Shown: in pieces, positions 17,773-26,396 of the stretch
Position numbering within the stretch: the first letter of the stretch is position 1
Layout of the letters: each line of letters opens with the position of its first letter
Source: Pseudomonadota bacterium
GTDB lineage: Bacteria; Pseudomonadota; Alphaproteobacteria; Rhizobiales; Rhizobiaceae
Reading direction: 5' to 3'
NCBI GenBank assembly: GCA_020161665.1
Contig: JAIUPA010000016.1
Coordinates: 62,001 to 126,000, forward strand
Length of the DNA: 64,000 bases
Notes under the pieces: model-generated
Seen by the model: the letters and a program-made list of their open reading frames with translations, nothing else
What the model was told of the DNA's origin: nothing
The model's database searches: none
Position numbers and translations under genes: made by a program

Positions 17773-18506
17773 TTCGCAAGCTCTTGCTTCTGGCCCTCTT
17801 CCTGGCTCTGCCCGGAGTGGCCCTTGCCCAGCAATCTCCGGCACAATTGCTGAATGTGCCGGTGGATGGCTCTGCCGCGTCGTGGATTATCCGCACCTTC
17901 GGCCTGTTGACCATCCTGTCGGTCGCCCCCGGCATTCTCGTCATGGTCACGAGCTTTCCCCGGTTCCTCATCGCCTTTTCCATCCTGCGCTCCGGCATGG
18001 GGCTGGCGTCAACGCCGTCCAACATGGTGCTGGCTTCGCTCGCGCTGTTCATGACCTTCTATGTCATGTCACCGACGCTTGATCGGGCCTGGAAGGAAGG
18101 CGTTCAGCCGCTGATGGAAAACCGGCTGACGGAAGAACAGGCTGTGCCCCTGATCGCCGAACCGTTCCGTGGCTTCATGATGGCCAATACCCGCGACAAG
18201 GATATTACCCTCTTTGTCGATATCGCCCGTGAAAAGGGTCAGGACGTGGTGCTGGGTGACAAGATCGAATACCGTGTTCTGATCCCGGCCTTCATGCTGT
18301 CGGAAATCCGCCGCGGCTTCGAAATCGGCTTCCTCATCCTCTTGCCGTTTCTGGTGATCGACATGGTGGTCGCCACCATCACCATGGCCATGGGCATGAT
18401 GATGCTGCCGCCAACCGCGATCTCTCTGCCCTTCAAGATTCTCTTCTTCGTACTGATCGACGGCTGGAACCTGCTGGTCGGCTCACTGGTGCGCTCGTTT
18501 GTCTAG
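17769..18506 (+). CDS. fliP: flagellar export gate protein FliP
   Basis: FliP is the main channel subunit of the flagellar type III export gate. The 245-residue product has a signal peptide (about 1-20) and four membrane helices, with the family signatures SFPRFLIAFSILRSGMG, DKDITLFVDIAR and LIDGWNLLVGSLVRSF. It is the last gene of the operon and is followed three bases later by a strong bidirectional terminator. Flagellin genes do not follow, unlike in Sinorhizobium and Agrobacterium. Confidence 0.95.
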   Translation: MIRKLLLLALFLALPGVALAQQSPAQLLNVPVDGSAASWIIRTFGLLTILSVAPGILVMVTSFPRFLIAFSILRSGMGLASTPSNMVLASLALFMTFYVMSPTLDRAWKEGVQPLMENRLTEEQAVPLIAEPFRGFMMANTRDKDITLFVDIAREKGQDVVLGDKIEYRVLIPAFMLSEIRRGFEIGFLILLPFLVIDMVVATITMAMGMMMLPPTAISLPFKILFFVLIDGWNLLVGSLVRSFV

Positions 18507-18512
18507 GCAAAG

Positions 18513-18540
18513 AAAAACCCCGGATCGCTCCGGGGTTTTT
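18513..18540. terminator. bidirectional terminator between fliP and guaA
   Basis: A perfect 12-bp stem (AAAAACCCCGGA / TCCGGGGTTTTT) with a 4-base loop (TCGC) lies between the convergent fliP and guaA genes. The A-tract and T-tract at either end make it a good intrinsic terminator on both strands. Confidence 0.9.
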
Positions 18541-18548
18541 GGTATGTC

Positions 18549-20126
18549 TCATTCCCACTCGATGGTGCCGGGCGGCTTCGACGTAATGTCGTAGACCACA
18601 CGGTTGATACCCTTCACTTCGTTGATGATGCGGGTGGCCGCACGACCGAGGAAGTTCATGTCGTAGGGGTAGAAGTCCGCCGTCATGCCATCGACCGAGG
18701 TGACGGCGCGCAGTGCGCATACGAAGTCATAGGTGCGGTAGTCACCCATCACGCCCACGGTCTGCACCGGCAGCAACACGGCAAAGGCCTGCCAGATGGT
18801 GTCGTAAAGACCGGCCTTGCGGATTTCGTCGAGATAGACAGCGTCGGCCTTGCGCAGGATTTCGAGCTTTTCGCGCGTCACGCCGCCCGGGCAACGGATG
18901 GCAAGACCCGGACCGGGGAAGGGGTGGCGACCGATAAAGCGATCCGGCAGGCCGAGTTCGCGGCCAAGGGCGCGCACTTCGTCCTTGAAGAGTTCGCGAA
19001 GCGGCTCCACCAGCTTCATGTTCATACGCTCGGGCAGGCCGCCCACATTGTGGTGGCTCTTGATGGTAACCGACGGGCCGCCGGAGAACGACACGCTCTC
19101 GATCACATCCGGATAAAGCGTACCCTGAGCGAGGAAGCTCGGAGCGCCCTTGCCATCGGAGGCAATCTTCTTGGCCTCTTCCTCGAACACTTCGATGAAC
19201 AGGCGGCCGATGATCTTGCGCTTGGTTTCCGGGTCGGCGACGCCTTCCAGCTCGCCGATAAACTTGTCGGCGGCGTCAACGTGGACAAGCGGGATATTGT
19301 AGTGGTCGCGGAACATCGAGACCACTTCGTCGGCCTCGTTCATGCGCATCAGGCCGTGATCGACGAACACGCAGGTCAGCTGGTCGCCAATGGCTTCGTG
19401 AATGAGGATGGCAGCCACGGAGGAATCCACACCGCCCGAAAGCGCGCAGAGAACGCGCTCATTGCCGACCTGATCCTTGATCTTGCGCACCATTTCGGCG
19501 CGGTAGGCCGACATGCTCCAGTCAGACTTAAGGCCGACGACCTTGTGCACGAAGTTGGCGAGCAGCTTGCCGCCATCCGGCGTGTGCACCACTTCCGGGT
19601 GGAACATGGTGGAGTAGTAGTGGCGGCTTTCGTCGGCGGCAATGGCAAAGGGTGCGTTCTCGGAGGTCGCGATGACCTTGAACCCCTCGGGAAGCTGCGT
19701 CACGCGGTCGCCATGGCTCATCCACACGGGATAGCTCTTGCCAACTTCCCAGAAACCGTCAAACAGCGGGCTCTTGGCCTTGATCTCGATGTCGGCGCGG
19801 CCGAATTCGGCGGCATGGCCGCCTTCGACGACGCCGCCGAGCTGGGTGCAGAGCGTCTGCTGGCCGTAGCAAATGCCGAGGATCGGTACGCCCGAGTCAA
19901 ACACGGCCTGCGGCGCGCGCGGGCTGCCTTCCGTCGTCACCGAGGCCGGACCGCCGGAGAAGATCACGCCCTTCGGCTTCAGCGCCTCGAACGCGGCAGC
20001 GGCCGAATTGAACGGATGGATCTCGCAATAGACGCCGGTTTCGCGAACGCGGCGCGCGATAAGCTGCGTCACCTGGCTGCCGAAATCGATGATGAGGATA
20101 GTATCGTGATGCGCTGTCAGGGTCAT
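18549..20126 (-). CDS. guaA: GMP synthase (glutamine-hydrolysing)
   Basis: GuaA converts XMP to GMP using ATP and glutamine in purine synthesis. The 525-residue product has an N-terminal class I amidotransferase domain (nucleophile Cys86 in GICYGQQ, with His/Glu in FHPEVVHT), an ATP pyrophosphatase domain with P-loop SGGVDSS, and the C-terminal dimerisation domain ending in KPPGTIEWE. It is monocistronic, ending at the shared terminator with fliP. The ribosome binding site is weak. Confidence 0.97.
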   Translation of the reverse strand: MTLTAHHDTILIIDFGSQVTQLIARRVRETGVYCEIHPFNSAAAAFEALKPKGVIFSGGPASVTTEGSPRAPQAVFDSGVPILGICYGQQTLCTQLGGVVEGGHAAEFGRADIEIKAKSPLFDGFWEVGKSYPVWMSHGDRVTQLPEGFKVIATSENAPFAIAADESRHYYSTMFHPEVVHTPDGGKLLANFVHKVVGLKSDWSMSAYRAEMVRKIKDQVGNERVLCALSGGVDSSVAAILIHEAIGDQLTCVFVDHGLMRMNEADEVVSMFRDHYNIPLVHVDAADKFIGELEGVADPETKRKIIGRLFIEVFEEEAKKIASDGKGAPSFLAQGTLYPDVIESVSFSGGPSVTIKSHHNVGGLPERMNMKLVEPLRELFKDEVRALGRELGLPDRFIGRHPFPGPGLAIRCPGGVTREKLEILRKADAVYLDEIRKAGLYDTIWQAFAVLLPVQTVGVMGDYRTYDFVCALRAVTSVDGMTADFYPYDMNFLGRAATRIINEVKGINRVVYDITSKPPGTIEWE

Positions 20127-20203
20127 GGCTTCAGGGCAAATCCGAGTGAGTGTGGACCGGTTTTACAGCCGCCCGGAAGGTCAACCGGGCAGCAATCCGA
20201 AAT

Positions 20204-20246
20204 GAGCCAGAGCGTGCGGCCATTCCATCTGAATGCCGCATGGCTC
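20204..20246. repeat. imperfect palindrome upstream of guaA
   Basis: Paired arms GAGCCA...TGGCTC and TGCGGC...GCCGCA, with a 5-base bulge in one arm, enclose a 14-base loop. The TCTAAAG after the second arm and the ATTCCATCTGAAT loop resemble short palindromic intergenic repeats that are common in Rhizobiales. It could also act as a terminator for the upstream nucleosidase gene on -. Confidence 0.4.
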
Positions 20247-20288
20247 TAAAGAAATTTCAGCGTTTCCGCAACCGTTGAATCCGGGCTT

Positions 20289-20927
20289 TCACCCGCCAAT
20301 CAGGCCGTTTGCCACATGTGTTTCAAGACGGTCCACCACGGCGGCGAGTTTCTCGTCAATCACATGCAGATATTCCGTCCAGTCACCGACATGCTGCAAT
20401 TCGCGCTTGCCATCGGAAATGCCGCGCAGGCCGATCAGCGGAATGTCGAAACTCTGGCATACCCGGTTGATGGCAAAGGTTTCCATGTCCACCATGTCGG
20501 CATCAATCAGGTCATAGGCCGCGCCCGAGACGATGTTGCCGCCGGTCGACAACCGGGCCGCGGCAATCTCCGGCAGCTGGAACGGCAACGGTACTTCGGC
20601 GGGCTGGTCGAGAAACGGCGTGCGCCCTTTCGGAAAGCCGAGTGCCGAGGCGTCCATGTCGCGATAGGACACGCTTTTCACCTGATAGACTTCGGTTTGC
20701 TCGAGGCTTGCCGAACCGGCGGAGCCCAGCGAGATGACCACATCCGGCAGGCGGTTTTCCGCAGCACAACGCGCCAGCTTGCGCGTCAGGACAATGGCCG
20801 CCTCAATCGGGCCGACCCCGGTCATCAGCGGCTTGAAGCGGGCCTGCAGATGCGGCCCGTACTCGGCTTTTGCCGCCATGACATAAAGGAGGGATCGCCC
20901 GCCCACATTCTTCAGTTCAAAGCTCAT
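20289..20927 (-). CDS. 5'-methylthioadenosine/S-adenosylhomocysteine nucleosidase family protein
   Basis: A 212-residue cytosolic protein of the PNP/UDP phosphorylase family that should cleave the glycosidic bond of MTA or SAH. Supporting motifs are TGVGPIEAAIVLTR (about 37-50), VISLGSAGSASLEQT, the VDMETFAINRVCQ segment with the catalytic Glu region, and GISDGKRELQHVGDW near the C-terminus with the conserved SDG Asp. The ATG at 20927 overlaps the upstream thioesterase stop (ATGA), so the long open frame to 21173 is not used. Confidence 0.82.
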   Translation of the reverse strand: MSFELKNVGGRSLLYVMAAKAEYGPHLQARFKPLMTGVGPIEAAIVLTRKLARCAAENRLPDVVISLGSAGSASLEQTEVYQVKSVSYRDMDASALGFPKGRTPFLDQPAEVPLPFQLPEIAAARLSTGGNIVSGAAYDLIDADMVDMETFAINRVCQSFDIPLIGLRGISDGKRELQHVGDWTEYLHVIDEKLAAVVDRLETHVANGLIGG

Positions 20928-21376
20928 CCCTGCATATCCTCCCGTCCACGCACGATCATCAAGGTACTGGTCATGGAAGCGATCAGCTTGGCCGGGCCAT
21001 CGGTCAGTGCATAGGCGCGCCCGTCTGCCACGATAATAGTGGAGCCCGGCTTGGTGATTTCGCCGTGAAAGAGGAAGCGTTCGCCACGACCCGGTGAAAG
21101 CAGATTGATCTTGAATTCGATGGTGAGGGCAAAGACATCCGGCTCGATCAAGGTGTGGGCGGCCAGCGCGCACGCCCCGTCGAGGCCCGCGGAAATGGCT
21201 CCCGCATGCAGCCAGCCATGCTGCTGCGTCAGCTTTTCGCTGAACGGCATTTCGAGCTCCACAAGACCCTGTTCGACGCGGGTCAGTTCGGCGCGAATGC
21301 TGGCAAGTGCCGGTTGCCGGTTGAAATTCTCCTGAACCCGCTGCCGGAAGTCCGGGTTCTTGCCCTCATGCCACAT
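20924..21376 (-). CDS. PaaI-family hotdog thioesterase
   Basis: A 150-residue single-domain hotdog protein, probably an acyl-CoA thioesterase. The family core is visible (QQHGWLHAGAISAGLDGAC, with the HG pair and following helix; FALTIEFKINLLSP strand). The ATG at 21376 has a GGAGGCAGGAG site. The frame extends upstream to 21436 but without such a site. The stop overlaps the nucleosidase start, forming a two-gene operon. The substrate is unknown. Confidence 0.8.
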   Translation of the reverse strand: MWHEGKNPDFRQRVQENFNRQPALASIRAELTRVEQGLVELEMPFSEKLTQQHGWLHAGAISAGLDGACALAAHTLIEPDVFALTIEFKINLLSPGRGERFLFHGEITKPGSTIIVADGRAYALTDGPAKLIASMTSTLMIVRGREDMQG

Positions 21377-21448
21377 GGTCGCTCCTGCCTCCGCATCAGG
21401 AGTACCGTGGCACGCGCCTTGCCATAGGGCAAGCACGTATATCCGGTC

Positions 21449-22738
21449 TCAGGCGTTGCGCACCAGCGACGCGAAGAAGAAGCCGTCCGTGCCGGTCGTG
21501 GCAGGCGTCAATGTCAATGTGTTGCCGTCGGCGCTGACGGGGCGGGGAGCGTTGGGCCCGAACAGGGTCTGCCAGTCGGCAAGGGCCGAGGTCAGCGAGA
21601 AATCCGGGTTGGTGGCAAGGAAGGCGGCCATCTGCCGGTCGTTTTCCTCCGAAAGCACCGAGCAGGTCACATAGACAAGCTTGCCGCCGGGACGCACGAA
21701 GCGCTTGGCCTGATCAAGCGCGTCGGCCTGCTGGGAAACGCGCTCTTCAAGGGCGCGCTGGGTCAGCCGCCACTTGGTATCGGGGCGGCGTCGCCAGGTG
21801 CCGGTGCCGGTGCACGGCGCATCCACCAGAACACGGTCGAAGCGACCGGCGAGACGGCCCAGGCTTTCCTCATTGTCGTGAAGCTGGACATTGCGCGTCC
21901 CGGCCCGCTTCAAGCGTTCAACGATGGGGGCAAGGCGGCGCGTATCCGCATCATAGGCGTGGATCTGGCCCTTGTTGTTCATGGAGGCTGCAAGGGCAAG
22001 CGTCTTGCCGCCGCCGCCGGCGCAGTAATCGAGAACCTGATCGCCTTCCTTGGGCATGACGAGATCGGCCACAATCTGCGAGCCTTCGTCCTGAACCTCG
22101 AACCAGCCCTTCTGGAAGGACAGTTCGGCGGTCACATTGGGCAGGCGCTCCGCCTGCTGACCGGCGGGAATGCGAATGCCCTGCCGCGCGATCTGGCAGG
22201 CCTCGGCACCGGAGCGCTCCAGCGCTCTGATGACCTTGGCCCTGTCCGCCTTCAGCGTATTGGCGCGAAGGTCGAGCGTCGGGCGTTCGGTCAGCGCCGC
22301 AGCTTCAGCGAGCCAGTTTTCGCCAAACGTCGCCTCGAACGATGCCTCTACCCATTCCGGAATATCACCACGCACATGGGCGGGCGCATTATCCAGCGTG
22401 CGGCTGGTAAAGGCCGCGATGCGCTCAGTGGAAAGGGCTTCGGGGGCGAAACGATCACCCTCCAGTTCCGCCGCAAGACGCTCGGGCGAAAATCCCCACT
22501 GTCGCAGGAGAACCGCGTATCCGAGCGAAACCGGGCTTTCGTCATCGAGAAGCCAGGCATGGGAGAGACGTTTGCGCAGGGCATCATATACAATGTTGCC
22601 AATAGCGGCCCGGTCGCCCGAACCTGCGAAACGATGCGACAGGCCCCAGTCCTTCAGGGCATCGGCCACGGGGCGCTTGCGCGTCTCAATGTCGTTCAGC
22701 ACCTCGATGGCTCCAGCGAGCCTTCCGCCCAGACGCAT
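21449..22738 (-). CDS. rsmB: 16S rRNA cytosine-C5 methyltransferase, RsmB/NOP family
   Basis: This 429-residue SAM-dependent RNA m5C methyltransferase has an N-terminal NusB-like RNA-binding region (about 1-140) and a Rossmann methyltransferase domain. Motifs seen are VLDYCAGGGGKTLALA (SAM binding), DAPCTGTGTWRRRPDTKWR (one active-site Cys) and VTCSVLSEEN (second Cys). It is downstream of the RlpA-like gene on the same strand. RsmB versus another NOP/Sun paralogue cannot be fully settled by eye. Confidence 0.85.
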   Translation of the reverse strand: MRLGGRLAGAIEVLNDIETRKRPVADALKDWGLSHRFAGSGDRAAIGNIVYDALRKRLSHAWLLDDESPVSLGYAVLLRQWGFSPERLAAELEGDRFAPEALSTERIAAFTSRTLDNAPAHVRGDIPEWVEASFEATFGENWLAEAAALTERPTLDLRANTLKADRAKVIRALERSGAEACQIARQGIRIPAGQQAERLPNVTAELSFQKGWFEVQDEGSQIVADLVMPKEGDQVLDYCAGGGGKTLALAASMNNKGQIHAYDADTRRLAPIVERLKRAGTRNVQLHDNEESLGRLAGRFDRVLVDAPCTGTGTWRRRPDTKWRLTQRALEERVSQQADALDQAKRFVRPGGKLVYVTCSVLSEENDRQMAAFLATNPDFSLTSALADWQTLFGPNAPRPVSADGNTLTLTPATTGTDGFFFASLVRNA

Positions 22739-22825
22739 GTTCTGTCTCCTGATCCGTATCGGGGGTACGTACCCGCCAAACGGAAGAAGGGCAAGCCCGC
22801 AAGCGGCGGGCCTGATGCCTCTGGC

Positions 22826-23191
22826 TTAGCCGACGGTCTGGAAACAGACGTGCGCGGTGCCGCTGTTGACCATGCCGATCTGGTGAGCGGCGGCCTTGGA
22901 AAGGTCCAGCACGCGGCCCTTGATGAACGGACCACGGTCATTGACGCGCACGATCACGCTCTTGCCATTGTTGCGGTTGGTTACCTTCAGCTTGGTCCCG
23001 AACTTCATGGAACGGTGTGCAGCGGTCAGAAGCGATGCATTCATCCGTTCGCCGGAGGCAGTACGGGAGGTCAGCGCATACCAGGAAGCACCGCCGCAAC
23101 TCTGAGATGCAGATGCATCCTTGGAGGCGACGAACGAAGAGAAGAGAACAGCCGAAGCTGCAGCCAGAACGATGTGCTTTTTGAACGTCAA
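22826..23191 (-). CDS. RlpA-like double-psi beta-barrel secreted protein
   Basis: A 121-residue precursor consisting of a signal peptide (about 1-29, DASA cleavage) and one RlpA-like domain: [59 protein letters not shown]. RlpA proteins are septal lytic transglycosylases, and this one lacks the SPOR domain and lipobox of full RlpA. The start is taken as TTG at 23191 (AAGGAATTCGGG upstream), which puts the signal peptide at the N-terminus. The GTG at 23272 would add 27 unlikely residues. A CtrA-type box lies 314 bases upstream. Confidence 0.8.
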   Translation of the reverse strand: MTFKKHIVLAAASAVLFSSFVASKDASASQSCGGASWYALTSRTASGERMNASLLTAAHRSMKFGTKLKVTNRNNGKSVIVRVNDRGPFIKGRVLDLSKAAAHQIGMVNSGTAHVCFQTVG

Positions 23192-23580
23192 ACCCGAATT
23201 CCTTGCGTTATTGAACTCCCGCCTCGGCGGTGGCGGGCTTAAAGCGGGTGAAAAGTGGCGAAAAACGGCCACAATCGATCACGAAGCATTACGTAATGTA
23301 ATAATTGTGATGCAACCGGCGCCAATTAATATCGGGCTATGTTTTGTGATGATCCGGAAAAGTGCTTTGGAATCAGTATCGCTGTTGCGACGCACACAAA
23401 GTTGATCCGCCAGACTGAGGCGATCACAAAAACGAGAGAAATAATTTTCTAACGCCGTAAAATTTGTGGCCGTATTTGCCGAATCTCGGCAGAAAAAAGA
23501 ATTCTTAACGGAGCATTAACGGGTGAATTGCGCCATTTCGGCAGAAAATAATTCCAAAATGGCTGAGTAGCCCTGTGAGT
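23192..23580. other. 389-bp AT-rich region upstream of the RlpA-like gene
   Basis: No gene is seen. The region is much richer in A/T than its surroundings and holds a TTAA-N7-TTAAC box (23505-23520) and a TGCCGA-N3-TCGGCA inverted repeat (23477-23491). Two similar TCGGCAGAAAA tracts lie on either side of the box (about 23486 and 23538). Near the epimerase stop there is a 10-bp stem (GCCATTTTGG / CCGAAATGGC on -) that could end its transcript. It most likely contains the promoter of the RlpA-like gene. Confidence 0.5.
23505..23520. promoter_or_regulatory. CtrA-type binding site
   Basis: TTAACGGAGCATTAAC fits the full CtrA consensus TTAA-N7-TTAAC exactly. CtrA is the alphaproteobacterial cell-cycle master regulator. 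The only gene it could serve is the RlpA-like gene on -, whose start is 314 bases away. Confidence 0.5.
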
Positions 23581-24444
23581 TCAGCCCCGCCAGGAGCCAT
23601 CCGCCCACAGCGCCGCGAGCGCTTGATGATAGTCAGGAAAGCGGAACCGATAGCCTTCGCCCGTCAGCTTTGCATTCGAAACGCGCTTGTTCTCGCCATA
23701 GAAGGAGCGGGCCATGGGCGTCATGGTTGCGGGATCAAACGGTGTCTCCGGTGGCGGTGCGACGCCCATGATGCTGGCGGCCTCGCTCACCACATCCTGC
23801 GCCGGTGCGGGAAGGCTGTCGGTGACATTATAGGCCCCGGCTGCACCGCGTTGCGCCAAAAAAAGCGCGGCGCCGGCAATGTCAGCCACATGGATGCGGT
23901 TGAAAACCTGCCCCGGCTTGACGATGCGGCGCGCCGTGCCGGCGGTGAGATTGGCAAAGCCATTGCGCCCCGGCCCGTAAATGCCCGAAAGCCGGAGCAA
24001 GGCCACGGGAATGCCGCGCGCCGCGCCGAAGGCTGTCCACGCGTCTTCCGCTTGCACCCGCTCCAGAGAACGGGCCGAAACCGGCTTGCAGGTCGTATCT
24101 TCGTCCACCCATGCGCCGTCATGATTGCCATAGACGCCAACGGTCGAGAGATAACCGATCCATTTGAGGTTCTCGAAAGGAAGCGCTTCGGCAAGCGGCA
24201 GAAAAGGATCGCCCGCAGCCCCCGGTGCGATGGATTGCACCAGATGCGTGGTGGTGGAAAGCGCCTCGCTAAGTGCGGCGGAAATCCCGTCATCCCCCAG
24301 AAGAAGCGGCGCGATGCCCAAGGCACGCAAGGCCTCTGCTTTTTCCGGCGAACGGGTCGTGCCAGACACGCGATAACCGGCGGCGATAAATTCGCGGGCG
24401 ATGGCCTTTCCCGAATAGCCAGCTCCGAGGATGGTCAGATGCAT
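23581..24444 (-). CDS. NAD(P)-binding epimerase/SDR family protein (YeeZ-like)
   Basis: A 287-residue extended SDR-type protein with an N-terminal Rossmann motif (MHLTILGAGYSGKAIAREF) and a GISGxYGPGR-like loop (LSGIYGPGRNGFANL). It resembles the YeeZ/NAD-dependent epimerase group. The substrate is unknown. The ATG at 24444 has a GGGAGGAA site and overlaps queG by 10 bases, so the pair is probably cotranscribed. The frame extends to 24468 without a better start. Confidence 0.78.
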   Translation of the reverse strand: MHLTILGAGYSGKAIAREFIAAGYRVSGTTRSPEKAEALRALGIAPLLLGDDGISAALSEALSTTTHLVQSIAPGAAGDPFLPLAEALPFENLKWIGYLSTVGVYGNHDGAWVDEDTTCKPVSARSLERVQAEDAWTAFGAARGIPVALLRLSGIYGPGRNGFANLTAGTARRIVKPGQVFNRIHVADIAGAALFLAQRGAAGAYNVTDSLPAPAQDVVSEAASIMGVAPPPETPFDPATMTPMARSFYGENKRVSNAKLTGEGYRFRFPDYHQALAALWADGSWRG

Positions 24445-25595
24445 GGGGTTCCTCCCGCCAGTTGCCATTCGAATTCCACCTCCGGATCGTCGCCCGGATT
24501 GCGCAGTGTATAGAGTGTGAGAAAATCGGCGCGCGACAAGAGGCGTGATAGCGCCCAGACCGCCATGGCGCGCACCTCCACCGCCTCATCGGCAAGCAGC
24601 GACCGGCAGGCCGGAACGAGTGCCGTGCGGCCGGAATTGCCCGCCGCGATCAGCACATTGCGCACGAACCGTACCCGGCCGATGCGCTTGACGGGCGAGC
24701 CGGAAAAGAACGTGCGGAAGGTGGCGTCGTCCAGCGTCAGGAAAAAGCCGATCTCCGGCTCTTTCAGGTCATCACGCGCCTTGAGCTTCATTTCGGATGC
24801 CGCCACGGCAAACTTGTTCCACGGGCAGGCCGCAAGACAATCGTCACAGCCATAGATGCGGTTGCCGAAGGCCGGGCGCAGTGCCGGGTCGATCCGGCCC
24901 TTGTGCTCAATGGTGAGATAAGAGAGGCAGCGCCGTGCATCGATCTGGTAGGGGGCTGGAAAGGCTGCCGTCGGGCAGGCATCAAGACAGGCCCGGCAGG
25001 AGCCGCAATGATCGCGCTCCGGCGCGTCGAAATCCAGTTCCGCGGTGGTGAACAGGCTGCCGAGAAAAAGCCAGGAGCCGAAATCCTTCGAAACCAGATT
25101 GGTGTGCTTGCCCTGCCAGCCAAGGCCAGCGGCGGCGGCGAGCGGCTTTTCCATCACGGGTGCCGTATCGACGAAAACTTTGACATCTTCTCCCGCCCGC
25201 GCGGCAAAGCGGGTCGCCACGTCCTTCAATCGTCCCTTGATCAGGTCATGATAGTCGCGGTGGCGGGCATAAACGGAAATCGCGGCGCGATCCGGGCGCG
25301 AAAGCAGAGGGCGCGGGTCCTCTTCCGGGCCATAATTGACGCCGAACATCACCACCGAGCGCACATCGGACCACAGATTGCGTGGCGCGGCGCGGCGTTC
25401 GCGCGTCTCTTCCATCCACGCCATGGTGCCGTGGAAGCCATTTTCCAGAAAGGTCTCAAGGCGGGCAGGTGCCAGCGGAATGGCATCGGGTGTGGTGACG
25501 CGGCACAGATCAAAACCGTTCGCTGCGGCTTCCCCTTTCAGGAAAGCCGTCAGTTGCGCGCGACGTTTCAGTGTCTTGGCGTCAGGCTCCGGAAT
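24435..25595 (-). CDS. queG: epoxyqueuosine reductase QueG with a non-canonical start
   Basis: QueG reduces epoxyqueuosine to queuosine in tRNA using cobalamin and two 4Fe-4S clusters. Both cluster motifs are present (CGSCRACLDACP and CDDCLAACP), with the upstream DTAPVMEKPLAAAAGLGWQGKHTN region (active-site Asp). The first ATG (25424) lies well inside the conserved N-terminal domain. Upstream the frame stays open with conserved-looking sequence (NGFDLCRVTTPDAIP) but has no ATG, GTG or TTG. An ATT at 25595, six bases after AAGGAG, gives 386 residues, the normal family length. CTG at 25571 is an alternative. It sits 22 bp downstream of the GST-like gene. Confidence 0.85.
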   Translation of the reverse strand: MPEPDAKTLKRRAQLTAFLKGEAAANGFDLCRVTTPDAIPLAPARLETFLENGFHGTMAWMEETRERRAAPRNLWSDVRSVVMFGVNYGPEEDPRPLLSRPDRAAISVYARHRDYHDLIKGRLKDVATRFAARAGEDVKVFVDTAPVMEKPLAAAAGLGWQGKHTNLVSKDFGSWLFLGSLFTTAELDFDAPERDHCGSCRACLDACPTAAFPAPYQIDARRCLSYLTIEHKGRIDPALRPAFGNRIYGCDDCLAACPWNKFAVAASEMKLKARDDLKEPEIGFFLTLDDATFRTFFSGSPVKRIGRVRFVRNVLIAAGNSGRTALVPACRSLLADEAVEVRAMAVWALSRLLSRADFLTLYTLRNPGDDPEVEFEWQLAGGTPCI

Positions 25596-25617
25596 AGGCG
25601 GCTCCTTGCCGTTTAGG

Positions 25618-26310
25618 TCAGAAATCCAGATCGGCGTAATGCGAAACGGGCGTCACGCCACGAATGCGCTCCGTCAGAAGCGGGCGGAAGGACGGGCGCG
25701 ACTTCAGCCGCTGATACCATTCCTTGGCCTGCGGTGCTTCCTGCCAGTTGATTTCGCCGAGATAGTCGAGCACGGAGACGGTGGCGGCAGCGGCAAGGTC
25801 CGCATAGGACAGGCGATCACCGGCCAGCCACGGACGCGAGGCCGCCAGCCAGGCGAGATACTTCATATGCTGGCGCACATTGCTGCGGGCTGTGCGCAGG
25901 ATCTTGGAATCGGGCGCACCACCGCCAAGCGTTGGCGGCATATGCAGCTTGAAGACGCGTTCGCGCACCAGAAGGTGGGTTACGTCCTGCTCCATCTTTT
26001 CCAGGAACCACTCCGTCAGACGGCGGATTTCCGCCCGCTGGAACGGGTCTTCGGTCAGAAGACGCCGGTCGCGCTTCAAGACGCCATGCGTTTCATCGAG
26101 AAATTCGGAAATCACGGTCGCGCCGCACAGCGCTCGCATATTGTCGTCCACATAGACCGGCAAGGTGCCCGCCGGGTTCAGCGCCAGCAATTCGCGCCGC
26201 TTTTCCCAGGGCTGTTCCTCAACGAGATCGTATTGATAGCCATATTCCTGCAGGATCAGGCGCACAAAGCGCGAAGCAGCAGACATCGGATGATGGTGAA
26301 GGATCGACAT
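25618..26310 (-). CDS. glutathione S-transferase-like protein, FzlA candidate
   Basis: A 230-residue protein with an N-terminal thioredoxin-fold GST domain (about 1-80, LHHHPMSAASRFVRLILQEY, NPAGTLPVYVDD) and a C-terminal helical GST domain (about 90-215). The C-terminus (QRLKSRPSFRPLLTERIRG, SHYADLDF) looks to me like that of FzlA, the FtsZ-binding GST-like protein needed for alphaproteobacterial division. The assignment is from memory and moderate. It is divergent from uppP, a peptidoglycan lipid-carrier gene, which fits an envelope role. queG follows. Confidence 0.72.
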   Translation of the reverse strand: MSILHHHPMSAASRFVRLILQEYGYQYDLVEEQPWEKRRELLALNPAGTLPVYVDDNMRALCGATVISEFLDETHGVLKRDRRLLTEDPFQRAEIRRLTEWFLEKMEQDVTHLLVRERVFKLHMPPTLGGGAPDSKILRTARSNVRQHMKYLAWLAASRPWLAGDRLSYADLAAAATVSVLDYLGEINWQEAPQAKEWYQRLKSRPSFRPLLTERIRGVTPVSHYADLDF

Positions 26311-26396
26311 TATTTACTTGGACGCTGGAGAAACATTAACTGTAAATTGGCGGCTGTTCGTCTAACACTCAACGCCGACAGTTCGCTGAGCTATAT

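Noticed and set aside
23192..23272. A longer RlpA-like protein with a GTG start at 23272.
   Set aside because: It would bury the signal peptide 27 residues in. The TTG at 23191 has a better ribosome binding site.
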